Source: Chryseobacterium paludis (lineage in GTDB: Bacteria; Bacteroidota; Bacteroidia; Flavobacteriales; Weeksellaceae). From it: DNA of 64,000 bases. Location: contig NZ_CP099966.1 in assembly GCF_025403485.1 (NCBI RefSeq), forward strand, positions 3,385,001 to 3,449,000, written 5' to 3'. Position numbers and translations under genes: made by a program. The notes under the pieces were generated by a model. That model did no database searches. It saw nothing but the letters and a program-made list of their open reading frames with translations, and had not been told where the DNA came from. Position 1 is the first letter of the stretch. Each line of letters begins with the position of its first letter. Positions 35,630 through 43,088 of this stretch are shown in pieces.

Positions 35630-35726
35630 TGGTTTTGTTGATCTCTATTAATAGAGATAACCGACTTTCTTATCACAAATATAAGAAATCAATTTTAAAA
35701 AATAATCATCTTAAAAAACAAAAAAA

Positions 35727-35753
35727 ATCCTCCGTAACTAAGTTACAGAGGAT
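35727..35753 (-). terminator. Terminator of the second tRNA triplet
   Basis: ATCCTC-c-GTAAC-taa-GTTAC-a-GAGGAT forms an extended hairpin; a run of T follows on the minus strand. It is the duplicated partner of 35343-35369. Confidence 0.75.
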
Positions 35754-35758
35754 TTTAG

Positions 35759-35842
35759 TACCCCGGGCGGGACTTGAACCCGCACGTTCTTACGAACACA
35801 GGATTTTAAGTCCTGCGTGTCTACCAGTTCCACCACCAGGGC
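35759..35842 (-). tRNA. tRNA-Leu (anticodon TAA), copy 2
   Basis: Same 84-nt length and anticodon as copy 1, with differences in the T-stem and variable arm (CGTTCTTACGAAC instead of CGTCCTTACGGAC on the plus strand). The T-stem and acceptor pair slightly better than in copy 1. Confidence 0.92.
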
Positions 35843-35851
35843 ATGAAGTAG

Positions 35852-35924
35852 AGCGAAAAACGGGACTCGAACCCGCGACCCCAACCTTGGCAAGGTTGTG
35901 CTCTACCAGCTGAGCTATTTTCGC
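35852..35924 (-). tRNA. tRNA-Gly (anticodon GCC), copy 2
   Basis: 73 nt, same acceptor and anticodon arms as copy 1; one T-loop base differs (GACTCGAA versus GATTCGAA on the plus strand). Confidence 0.93.
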
Positions 35925-35933
35925 AAAACGTAG

Positions 35934-36015
35934 TGCGGATGAAGGGACTCGAACCCCCACGCCTCACGGCACCAGATCCTAAGTCTGGCGTGGCTACCAA
36001 TTACACCACATCCGC
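35934..36015 (-). tRNA. tRNA-Leu (anticodon TAG), copy 2
   Basis: 82 nt and, as far as I can see, identical to copy 1. It is the first gene of the second triplet. Confidence 0.92.
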
Positions 36016-36193
36016 ATTGTTTTGTTAAGATATATTTTAAAGATCTTCTCTCGTTTTTGTGAGTGCAAATATAGGGCAATTTTCTTTAATTGCAAGAGTT
36101 TTCAAAAAAAAATTAAAATTTCGGCATTTTTTTTTCCTGACCCCAAATATTACATTTCATTTTCTTACTTTTACATCGTTAATTATATACGAT

Positions 36194-36571
36194 ATGGAAT
36201 TACAAGGAACGGTAAAGAAACTTTTTGATGCTCAGACATTTGCGAGTGGATTTCAAAAGAGAGAAATGGTTATTTTAACTCAGGAACAGTATCCACAGCC
36301 GATAAACATAGAGTTTTTGTCTGATAAGATCAGTTTATTAGATAACCTTAAAGAAGGAGAAAATGTAAAGGTGGGAATCAACATCAGAGGAAGAGAATGG
36401 ACGTCTCCACAAGGGGAAACTAAATATTTCAACTCTATTACAGGTTGGAAAATAGAAAAAGTAATGGATAATGGATCTGAGCCAACTCAGGCTAGTCCAT
36501 CACAATCTGCTTCTCCGGTTTCAAATGAGAATCCATTTGCAGGAGATGAGGATGATGATTTACCTTTTTAA
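36194..36571 (+). CDS. DUF3127 (single-strand-binding-like) protein
   Basis: I start at 36194 (MELQGTVKKLFDAQTFASGF; 125 residues) because that is the family start; the frame is open upstream but through non-coding sequence. It has an OB-fold-like domain (QKREMVILTQEQYPQPINIE, then LKEGENVKVGINIRGREW). The tail is disordered, Ser/Gln-rich and acidic, and ends EDDDLPF, much like the C-terminal peptide of SSB. That ending suggests binding partners in DNA metabolism, but the role of DUF3127 is not known to me. Confidence 0.88.
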   Translation: MELQGTVKKLFDAQTFASGFQKREMVILTQEQYPQPINIEFLSDKISLLDNLKEGENVKVGINIRGREWTSPQGETKYFNSITGWKIEKVMDNGSEPTQASPSQSASPVSNENPFAGDEDDDLPF

Positions 36572-36597
36572 TTAAGATACAACGATTAAAAATACAA

Positions 36598-36624
36598 AAT
36601 CCTGCTTTTTAAGTGGGATTTTTT
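36598..36624 (+). terminator. Terminator after DUF3127
   Basis: AAATCC and GGATTT pair around TGCTTTTTAAGTG, followed by a T-run. It overlaps the extended N-terminal frame of aat, supporting the later aat start. The same hairpin recurs at 29437 and 31527. Confidence 0.75.
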
Positions 36625-36633
36625 TTCCTCAAC

Positions 36634-37275
36634 ATGGTTCGATTAGACAAAAACGAGATTTCATTTCCTGATCCGGAACTTTATGACGGGCATGAAGGAG
36701 TTATAGCTTTTGGGGGTGATCTATCAGTAGACAGGATTTGGTTTGCTTATCAGTTGGGCATTTTTCCCTGGTACAATCCCGGGGAAGAGATTCTTTGGTG
36801 GAGTCCTGATCCGCGTTTTGTTTTATTTCCTAATGAATTAAAGGTTTCCAAATCGATGCGGAAAATACTCAACAGGGGTGTTTTCACATTTACTGAAAAC
36901 AAGGATTTCAGGGGCGTGATCAAAAACTGCCAGGAAATAAGCAGAAGTGGCCAGTCGGGTACCTGGCTTTCTGACGAACTCATGGAATCGTTTATTAAAC
37001 TTCACGAATATGGATTAGCAAAAAGCATCGAGGTGTGGAAAGATGAAGAATTGGTGGGTGGTTTTTATGGTCTTCAGATCGGGAATGTCTTTTGTGGCGA
37101 GAGCATGTTTGCGAAAGTAAGCAATGCTTCTAAAGCCGGTTTTATTCATTTTGTAGAAACCTACAAAGATCAGCTGGACCTCGTAGACTGCCAGTCTCAT
37201 ACCGAGCATCTGGAAAGTCTGGGAGCAAGGATGATTCCTAAAAAACAATTTTTACACCACTTACACAAAAAATAA
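36634..37275 (+). CDS. aat: leucyl/phenylalanyl-tRNA--protein transferase
   Basis: I start at 36634 (MVRLDKNEISFPDPELYDGH; 213 residues), because the upstream ATG at 36613 lies inside a terminator. Motifs of Aat are clear: GVIAFGGDLSVDRIWFAYQL, then GIFPWYNPGEEILWWSPDPR, and VGGFYGLQIGNVFCGESMF. The enzyme adds Leu or Phe from aminoacyl-tRNA to the N-terminus of proteins with basic first residues, sending them to ClpAP-type degradation (N-degron pathway). Its stop overlaps the next start by one base (TAATG). Confidence 0.95.
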   Translation: MVRLDKNEISFPDPELYDGHEGVIAFGGDLSVDRIWFAYQLGIFPWYNPGEEILWWSPDPRFVLFPNELKVSKSMRKILNRGVFTFTENKDFRGVIKNCQEISRSGQSGTWLSDELMESFIKLHEYGLAKSIEVWKDEELVGGFYGLQIGNVFCGESMFAKVSNASKAGFIHFVETYKDQLDLVDCQSHTEHLESLGARMIPKKQFLHHLHKK

Positions 37276-38159
37276 TGAAAGCAGAAAAAGAGAAATGGAT
37301 TCTTTTAATTGTACTCACCCTTATTTGGGGATCCTCTTTTATTTTAATAAAAAAATCTTTAGAACATTATAATCCCTATCAGGTAGGAGCCCTTCGGGTT
37401 CTTATTGCAGGAATTATATTACTTCCGGTCGCGATTTCCAAATATAAATTATTCCCGAAAAAACACTTGAAGTGGCTTATTTTAGCCGCGATCACCGGAA
37501 ATTTCATTCCGATGTTCCTCTTCCCTATTGCGGAAACAGAAGTGAGCAGCAGTATTGCCGGGATCATAAATTCCATGATGCCTATTTTCGTGATTATTGT
37601 AGGCGCGCTGATCTGGAAGTTCGACACGACAAAACAACAGATTATTGGCGTCTGTATTAGCTTCGCAGGAGTTTGTCTGCTGGCTTTCGGAGGTGATGAC
37701 GAAGGAAAGTTTAAACTCATTCCTATCTTATTGCTTCTATTGGCCACCTTATGTTATGCAATAAGCACAACGACGGTGAAATCCAAACTTATGGAATTGT
37801 CTTCCGTTATTTTATCATCATTCGTATTCTCTTTCGTATTGTTTTTCCCTTCTATAATTGCTTTGGCGCTAACCGGATTCTTTTCGGAATTTAGTTTTTC
37901 AGAAGATAACATGATGGGTCTTATGTTTGTAGGATTACTTTCCGTATTCGGAACTGGTCTGGCTATGACGATGAATTACAGACTACTGAAAGTATCTTCT
38001 CCTCTTTTTGCCTCTACGGTAACTTTATTGATGCCTATTGTTGCGATCATCTGGGGAATTTTAGATGGCGAATCTTTAACCTTTTTACAATTTGTAGGTG
38101 CAGCCATCATTATTGGAGGCCTGATCTTTTTAAGAACGAAACCCACTATAAAAAAATAA
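37275..38159 (+). CDS. EamA/DMT-superfamily transporter
   Basis: The 294-residue protein has ten membrane helices in two EamA repeats. The first starts LIVLTLIWGSSFILIKKSLE and the second ILLLLLATLCYAISTTTVKS. The WGSSF segment is a hallmark of the drug/metabolite transporter family. Substrate is unknown. Translationally coupled to aat through a TAATG overlap. Confidence 0.9.
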   Translation: MKAEKEKWILLIVLTLIWGSSFILIKKSLEHYNPYQVGALRVLIAGIILLPVAISKYKLFPKKHLKWLILAAITGNFIPMFLFPIAETEVSSSIAGIINSMMPIFVIIVGALIWKFDTTKQQIIGVCISFAGVCLLAFGGDDEGKFKLIPILLLLLATLCYAISTTTVKSKLMELSSVILSSFVFSFVLFFPSIIALALTGFFSEFSFSEDNMMGLMFVGLLSVFGTGLAMTMNYRLLKVSSPLFASTVTLLMPIVAIIWGILDGESLTFLQFVGAAIIIGGLIFLRTKPTIKK

Positions 38160-38187
38160 ATCCTGCATTACTGCAGGATTTTTATTT
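38159..38187. terminator. Bidirectional terminator
   Basis: AATCCTGC and GCAGGATT at 38159-38166 and 38173-38180, followed by TTTATTT; it separates the convergent transporter and TPR genes. Confidence 0.8.
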
Positions 38188-38207
38188 AAATAATCATTTA
38201 CTGATTG

Positions 38208-39587
38208 TTAATTCTTTTTCTTCACTTTAGCTTTAGCCTTTTTAACCCCATCTTTTATAAAAGGATATTTTTTCTGCATATCCTGAACAAGAGTTGAGTC
38301 CAAGTCTAACGCCTGTTGAAGCGATTCAATTCCTTTTTCCTGTTCTCTCAGGTTGAAATAACAGTTGCTTAGCTGATAATACAATTCTGCTCTGTTGTGA
38401 TTTTCTATTGCTTTATATAAAATCGTAACCGCTTCTTCATACTCACCCAAAAGCATTAATACTTCTGAATATGCATACCAATTGTAAAACCTTGAAGGCT
38501 CAGAAGCGACCAGTTTCTTTAAGCAAGAAAGGCTTTCTTCAAACTTTCCTGAATCGATGAACAAAAATGCCAATCTTTTCTGATAATCAAGATTGCTGTC
38601 GTTCAGGTGAGTTGCTTCTTTTGCAAAATGCAGTGCTTCTGCCATTCCGCCCATCTCTTCATATAAGTACGACTGCTCCATCATAGAAAGATAGAACTGA
38701 GGATCTTCTCTCAATGACTTCTGAAAAGAATTTAATGCCACGATCGGCTGTTTCAATGCTTTATAGCACAATCCGATTTTATAATAAGTAAATGCTTTCG
38801 TATATTCCAATTCAAGCATTTCCTCATAAACCTCGATTGCTTTCTTATATTGCCCTAAAGCCTCATAACAAGCAGACTTATTAGCATACACTCCCACAGA
38901 AGATGAATTGATCGCTAAAAGGTAATCAAACCCTTTGATCGCCTCCTCATAATTCTTTCTGTTGAAATAGAATTGTCCGTATTCATACCAAGCGGTCTCA
39001 GAATAAGAAAATTCATCTAAATATTCATTCAAAAAGGCAATAGCCTCCTCACTCTTTTTTAAATCATTAAAGCAGATCATACAGTTCTCCAACGCATATT
39101 CATCCGTTGGGTCTTCTTTCAATGCTTTTTTATAATGTATAAGAGCGTTGAAAGGATCTCCCAGGTTTACATATTCATCCGCAATAAAATTGTGAAGGAA
39201 GTTTTCTTCTTCTTTCAATTCTAATGCTTTTTTACAAATATCGATAGCCCTTCTAGGATTTCCCAAATTCGAATAATACTTGGCGTAACAAACTAAAAAG
39301 TCCGTGTGCTCCATGGATGAAGCCTTTAACTCGTCAATTAGTTCTTTTGCCGTATTATAATCTTCCCACTCCAACAGAACTTCAAGCTTTTTGATCTTGA
39401 TGTCTAGTGAATTAGGATGAAGCTTTAGGCCATAAGTAACAGCATTATCTGCATAGTTAAAATCGCCCAGCTCCAGATAATAAACAATAATGTCTTCCAG
39501 TTCTTCTGTATCGAAATAGAATTCATCATTATTTTCAATCATTTCTTCGAACTTTTTTACAAGTTCATTTCCAAAATATTCTTCCAA
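38208..39587 (-). CDS. tetratricopeptide repeat protein
   Basis: The 459-residue protein is made of about twelve TPR-like helical pairs with no signal peptide. Examples are NFADNAV-type first helices, then DPFNALIHYKKALKEDPTDE, YANKSACYEALGQYKKAIEV and ALNSFQKSLREDPQFYLSMM. It ends in a Lys-rich tail (GVKKAKAKVKKKN). TPR proteins are scaffolds, so the partner cannot be named. It appears monocistronic. The 207 bp between it and the next minus-strand gene hold no clear gene. Confidence 0.9.
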   Translation of the reverse strand: MEEYFGNELVKKFEEMIENNDEFYFDTEELEDIIVYYLELGDFNYADNAVTYGLKLHPNSLDIKIKKLEVLLEWEDYNTAKELIDELKASSMEHTDFLVCYAKYYSNLGNPRRAIDICKKALELKEEENFLHNFIADEYVNLGDPFNALIHYKKALKEDPTDEYALENCMICFNDLKKSEEAIAFLNEYLDEFSYSETAWYEYGQFYFNRKNYEEAIKGFDYLLAINSSSVGVYANKSACYEALGQYKKAIEVYEEMLELEYTKAFTYYKIGLCYKALKQPIVALNSFQKSLREDPQFYLSMMEQSYLYEEMGGMAEALHFAKEATHLNDSNLDYQKRLAFLFIDSGKFEESLSCLKKLVASEPSRFYNWYAYSEVLMLLGEYEEAVTILYKAIENHNRAELYYQLSNCYFNLREQEKGIESLQQALDLDSTLVQDMQKKYPFIKDGVKKAKAKVKKKN

Positions 39588-39794
39588 TATAGTGTCTACT
39601 CAGTCAGCCAATGCCCGAATTTTCTTGCGAACCTCGGCAAACTTATTTAATTAATATACTACTTCTGAAATTGTTATTCAAAATTACTGCAAATTTGCGA
39701 CTTTTTTTGAATTATGTTTTCGTAATTTTCTATCCTAAAGATAGTAAAAAGAAGAATATAATAAAAGAAATGTGGATAAAAAGAGGGATTCACA

Positions 39795-40763
39795 TTAAAT
39801 TAATACGACTAACCTTTTTCTGTTAGGAATTTCATTTTCCCAAATTGCTTTAATGTCTTTTAAATCAACGTTTTCCGTTTCCATTTTCAATTTTCCATCT
39901 GCTGCTGCCTGAAACATTTCGGGAATAATCTCTGTGAGTAATAATCTAAATTCCTCCGGAGACCAGCTTCCCAAACCGGAACCCGAAATCTGCAGGTCAG
40001 TACCCCTCAGGATTTGTGACGATAACTGAATGGTATCTCCACTCATTCCCCCTACAGAAACCAGCCTTGTTTTATGAGAAAAATTTCCATCTCCTTTTAT
40101 GGCTGATAAAAGAAGCTCAACAGAATGCCCCCAGATATAATCCAGAACAACATCGATAGGAGTCTGATGATGGATATCTTTTATTCTTTGCTTAAAATCT
40201 TCATCATCCAATTTTAAAGAGATCACCTCATCGGCTCCCAATTCATGTAGAGATTTCAGCGCGTCTTCATTTCTTCCTGTAACAATTATTTTTTTGGCTC
40301 CGTATAATTTCGCCACCTGAACGGCAATTTTACCTGTTACTCCTGTAGCCCCGTTAATAAGAACTGTTTCCCCTTCTTTTAACTGTGTTTTAAATTTCAG
40401 TCCCATTGCTGATCCCATTACTGCATTGGGTAATGCTGAGGCTATTGAAAAGTCTAATCCCTCGGGAACAGGAACGATCATTTTTTTGTCGGCTACTGCT
40501 TTTTCGGCTACGGTTCCTTTTTTACTGAAGAAATAGACTTTAGATCCGTCTTCCAATAATCCGGCGCCATCACTTCCGACAACAGTAGGTTTATGTTCCT
40601 CATTTGCCGTTGAATAATGTTTTCCGCTTGCCCTTGCTCTGTCGAGATGTTTGATAGACGCTGCTTTTACATAAATCAACTGTTCATTATCCTGAACTTC
40701 AGGATCAGGGAAATCTGCATATTGAGGAATTTCTCCTTTTTCAAATACTATTGCTGCTTTCAT
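39795..40763 (-). CDS. MDR-family quinone oxidoreductase-like protein
   Basis: This 322-residue medium-chain dehydrogenase/reductase lacks the catalytic and structural zinc ligands, as zeta-crystallin-type quinone reductases do. Seen: the GroES-like N-terminus (MKAAIVFEKGEIPQYADFPD, VGSDGAGLLEDGSKVYFFSK), then the Rossmann motif VLINGATGVTGKIAVQVAKL (GATGVTG). It reduces quinones or enones with NAD(P)H by family analogy. The Crp/Fnr-type gene directly upstream on the same strand is a likely regulator or operon partner. Confidence 0.9.
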   Translation of the reverse strand: MKAAIVFEKGEIPQYADFPDPEVQDNEQLIYVKAASIKHLDRARASGKHYSTANEEHKPTVVGSDGAGLLEDGSKVYFFSKKGTVAEKAVADKKMIVPVPEGLDFSIASALPNAVMGSAMGLKFKTQLKEGETVLINGATGVTGKIAVQVAKLYGAKKIIVTGRNEDALKSLHELGADEVISLKLDDEDFKQRIKDIHHQTPIDVVLDYIWGHSVELLLSAIKGDGNFSHKTRLVSVGGMSGDTIQLSSQILRGTDLQISGSGLGSWSPEEFRLLLTEIIPEMFQAAADGKLKMETENVDLKDIKAIWENEIPNRKRLVVLI

Positions 40764-40836
40764 TCTATTTAATTTTTATACAAAATTATTCCTAAAGCGA
40801 CTCGTTGTGCAATAACATTTGTTATCAGTTAAGCTC

Positions 40837-41412
40837 TTATTTTTCTTTCAGGATCTTACTTTTTATTCTGCTGAGATGCACCGTGGTAATTCCAAGATAA
40901 GATGCAATATAATGCTGAGGGGCTCTTTTGATGATCCCTGGCTTTTCCCTTGTAAGATTGAGGTATCGTTGTTGTGGACTGTCTTTAATAAATGAAAAAA
41001 AATGTTTCATATAATCAAAAGTCCGCTCAAAAATGGAATCCATAAACCGGTCTCTTAATTGAGGATCTTCATAGATCTCAGCTAAAATTTTATCAACAGT
41101 AGGCTTGTCTATTTTCCACAACACACAGGGTTCAATCGTTTCAAAAGAAACCATACTTGGCAATCCTTTTCTAAAGCTTTCCAGGGATGAAAACATGGTA
41201 TTTTCCATAAAAAACTGGAATGTGATATCTTTTCCATCATTATTATACCAGGCCCGCGCCATTCCTTTTTCTACATAATAAGCATGTAAAGACACTTCAT
41301 CTTCTTTCAAAAGGATTGTTTTTGCGGGAACTTCTATTCGTTTGAATTCTTTCACAAATTCTGCACATTTGGCTTTTGGAAAAGGAAATCTGTTTTTGAG
41401 GTGCTCAAACAT
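40837..41412 (-). CDS. Crp/Fnr-family transcriptional regulator
   Basis: Residues 10-120 of 191 form a cyclic-nucleotide-binding-like domain (RIEVPAKTILLKEDEVSLHA, YYVEKGMARAWYNNDGKDIT). The C-terminal 50 residues are a helix-turn-helix: APQHYIASYLGITTVHLSRI, with IASYLGITTVHLSRI as the recognition part. No Fe-S cysteine cluster is seen, so it is not a classical Fnr oxygen sensor. It is 73 bp upstream of the MDR reductase gene and may control it. Confidence 0.9.
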   Translation of the reverse strand: MFEHLKNRFPFPKAKCAEFVKEFKRIEVPAKTILLKEDEVSLHAYYVEKGMARAWYNNDGKDITFQFFMENTMFSSLESFRKGLPSMVSFETIEPCVLWKIDKPTVDKILAEIYEDPQLRDRFMDSIFERTFDYMKHFFSFIKDSPQQRYLNLTREKPGIIKRAPQHYIASYLGITTVHLSRIKSKILKEK

Positions 41413-41428
41413 TTTTTAAGTATAAAAA

Positions 41429-41455
41429 AAGAACGGAACATAATGCCCCGTTCTT
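41429..41455 (-). terminator. Terminator of glmM
   Basis: AAGAACGG and CCGTTCTT pair around an 11-nt loop at 41429-41452; on the minus strand, reading past the glmM stop, the stem is followed by a T-run. Confidence 0.75.
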
Positions 41456-41462
41456 GTTATTT

Positions 41463-42845
41463 TTAAATCAAACTATTTATTTTTGCGATGATCTCATCTG
41501 CCAGCTGATCTGCTTCTTCCTGAGATTTAGCTTCAGTATATATTCTGATAATAGGTTCTGTATTCGATTTACGAAGGTGCACCCAATTATTTTCAAAATC
41601 TATTTTTACGCCATCTATCGTAGAAACCTCTTCATTCTGATATTCCTTTTCCATTTTTGCTAAAATATCATCTACATTGATTTCAGGAGTCAGTTCAATT
41701 TTCTTTTTACCCATAAAATAACTTGGATAACCAGCTCTTAATTCTGAAACGGTCTTATTTTCTTTAGCTAAATAGGTAAGGAAAAGGGCTACACCAACCA
41801 ATGAATCTCTTCCGTAATGCAAGTCAGGATAAATGATCCCTCCGTTTCCTTCACCTCCGATTACTGCATTTTTCTCTTTCATTAAGGTAACCACGTTTAC
41901 CTCTCCTACAGCACTTGCGAAATATTCTGAATGATGATTTTGAGCGATATCTCTCAAAGCACGGCTTGAAGAAAGGTTTGAAATAGCCACCCCATTTTTA
42001 TTCTTTAATAAATAATCTGCGATAGCTACCAGGGTATATTCTTCCCCGAACATTTCTCCTTTCTCATCGATCAGTGCCAATCTGTCTACATCCGGATCTA
42101 CAACAACTCCGAAGTCAGCATTTTCTTTCTTCACCAATTCGCAGATATCTCCTAAATGCTCTTTTAATGGTTCAGGATTGTGAGGAAATTGTCCGTTGGG
42201 CTCACAGTATAGTTTTACCGTTTCACACCCTAGCTTGTCAAGCAACATTGGAATAGCAATTCCTCCTGTTGAGTTTACGGCGTCTAAAACAACTTTGAAT
42301 TTTTTAGCTTTAATCGCTTCTACATCTACCATTGGTAAATCAAGGATCTGCTGAATATGAATATCAAAAGCATCATCTCTTGTTTCATATTTTCCTAAAT
42401 CATCTACTTCTGCAAAATTGAAATCTTCGCTTTCAGCGATAGCCAACATTTCTGCTCCATTCTCACCACTGATGAATTCTCCTTTTTCGTTAAGTAATTT
42501 AAGCGCGTTCCACTGTTTTGGATTGTGAGAAGCGGTAAGGATAATCCCTCCGTCTGCCTTCAGTTCAGGCACCATGATTTCAACCGTAGGCGTTGTAGAA
42601 AGTCCAAGATCAACAACATTAATTCCTAAACCTTGTAATGTAGCCGTTACCAGAGAAGAAACCATTCCACCGGAAATTCTGGCGTCTCTTCCTATAACAA
42701 GCGTTAAATCTTTTTTGTTTTTATTATTCTGAAGCCAAGTTCCGAATGCTGAAGCGAACTTTACCACATCAAGTGGTGTTAGGTTATCATTCACTTTTCC
42801 TCCGATCGTTCCTCGGATTCCTGAAATACTTTTAATTAATGACAT
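41463..42845 (-). CDS. glmM: phosphoglucosamine mutase
   Basis: The 460-residue phosphohexomutase has all four active-site loops. The phosphoserine loop is GIILTASHNPKQWNALKLL (Ser106) and the metal loop is DPDVDRLALID. The sugar-binding loop is VIGGEGNGGIIYPDLHYGRD and the phosphate loop is RKSNTEPIIRIY. GlmM turns glucosamine-6-phosphate into glucosamine-1-phosphate for peptidoglycan and LPS. Related phosphomannomutases share this fold, so the GlmM substrate is an inference from the family in Bacteroidota. It stands alone with its own terminator. Confidence 0.88.
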   Translation of the reverse strand: MSLIKSISGIRGTIGGKVNDNLTPLDVVKFASAFGTWLQNNKNKKDLTLVIGRDARISGGMVSSLVTATLQGLGINVVDLGLSTTPTVEIMVPELKADGGIILTASHNPKQWNALKLLNEKGEFISGENGAEMLAIAESEDFNFAEVDDLGKYETRDDAFDIHIQQILDLPMVDVEAIKAKKFKVVLDAVNSTGGIAIPMLLDKLGCETVKLYCEPNGQFPHNPEPLKEHLGDICELVKKENADFGVVVDPDVDRLALIDEKGEMFGEEYTLVAIADYLLKNKNGVAISNLSSSRALRDIAQNHHSEYFASAVGEVNVVTLMKEKNAVIGGEGNGGIIYPDLHYGRDSLVGVALFLTYLAKENKTVSELRAGYPSYFMGKKKIELTPEINVDDILAKMEKEYQNEEVSTIDGVKIDFENNWVHLRKSNTEPIIRIYTEAKSQEEADQLADEIIAKINSLI

Positions 42846-42935
42846 TGTGGGTCTTTTGTAAGTTTAAATTCTATTTAATATTTTGCTTAAGGCAAAGCAA
42901 AATTAGAAATTATTTACATGATTTGCATGACAAAT

Positions 42936-43088
42936 TTATGAACAACCGCAATCTTTGTCACAACCCCCGCCTTTAGAATTGAATTTTTTAGGGGCAAAGT
43001 TCTTCCTGATCACTCTAAATAAAGAGTAGCAGGCAAATCCCACGATTAATATTACGATTATGTATTGAAAAATTAATGAAGAGTTCAT
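42936..43088 (-). CDS. FeoB-associated Cys-rich membrane protein
   Basis: I start at 43088 (MNSSLIFQYIIVILIVGFAC; 50 residues), because the longer ORF from 43214 lies inside feoB. It has one membrane helix, a basic stretch, and the Cys-rich tail GGCDKDCGCS. It is directly coupled to feoB by a TAATG overlap and plays a role similar to FeoC in ferrous iron uptake by context. The cysteines could bind iron or sense redox. Confidence 0.9.
   Translation of the reverse strand: MNSSLIFQYIIVILIVGFACYSLFRVIRKNFAPKKFNSKGGGCDKDCGCS

Noticed and set aside
35405..35913. ORFs in the tRNA region
   Set aside because: They are translations of tRNA genes (PGGGTGRHAGLK-like peptides), a known artefact.
36613..36633. 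Upstream ATG for aat at 36613
   Set aside because: It lies in the terminator of the previous gene and adds a hydrophobic MGFFFLN extension not expected for Aat.
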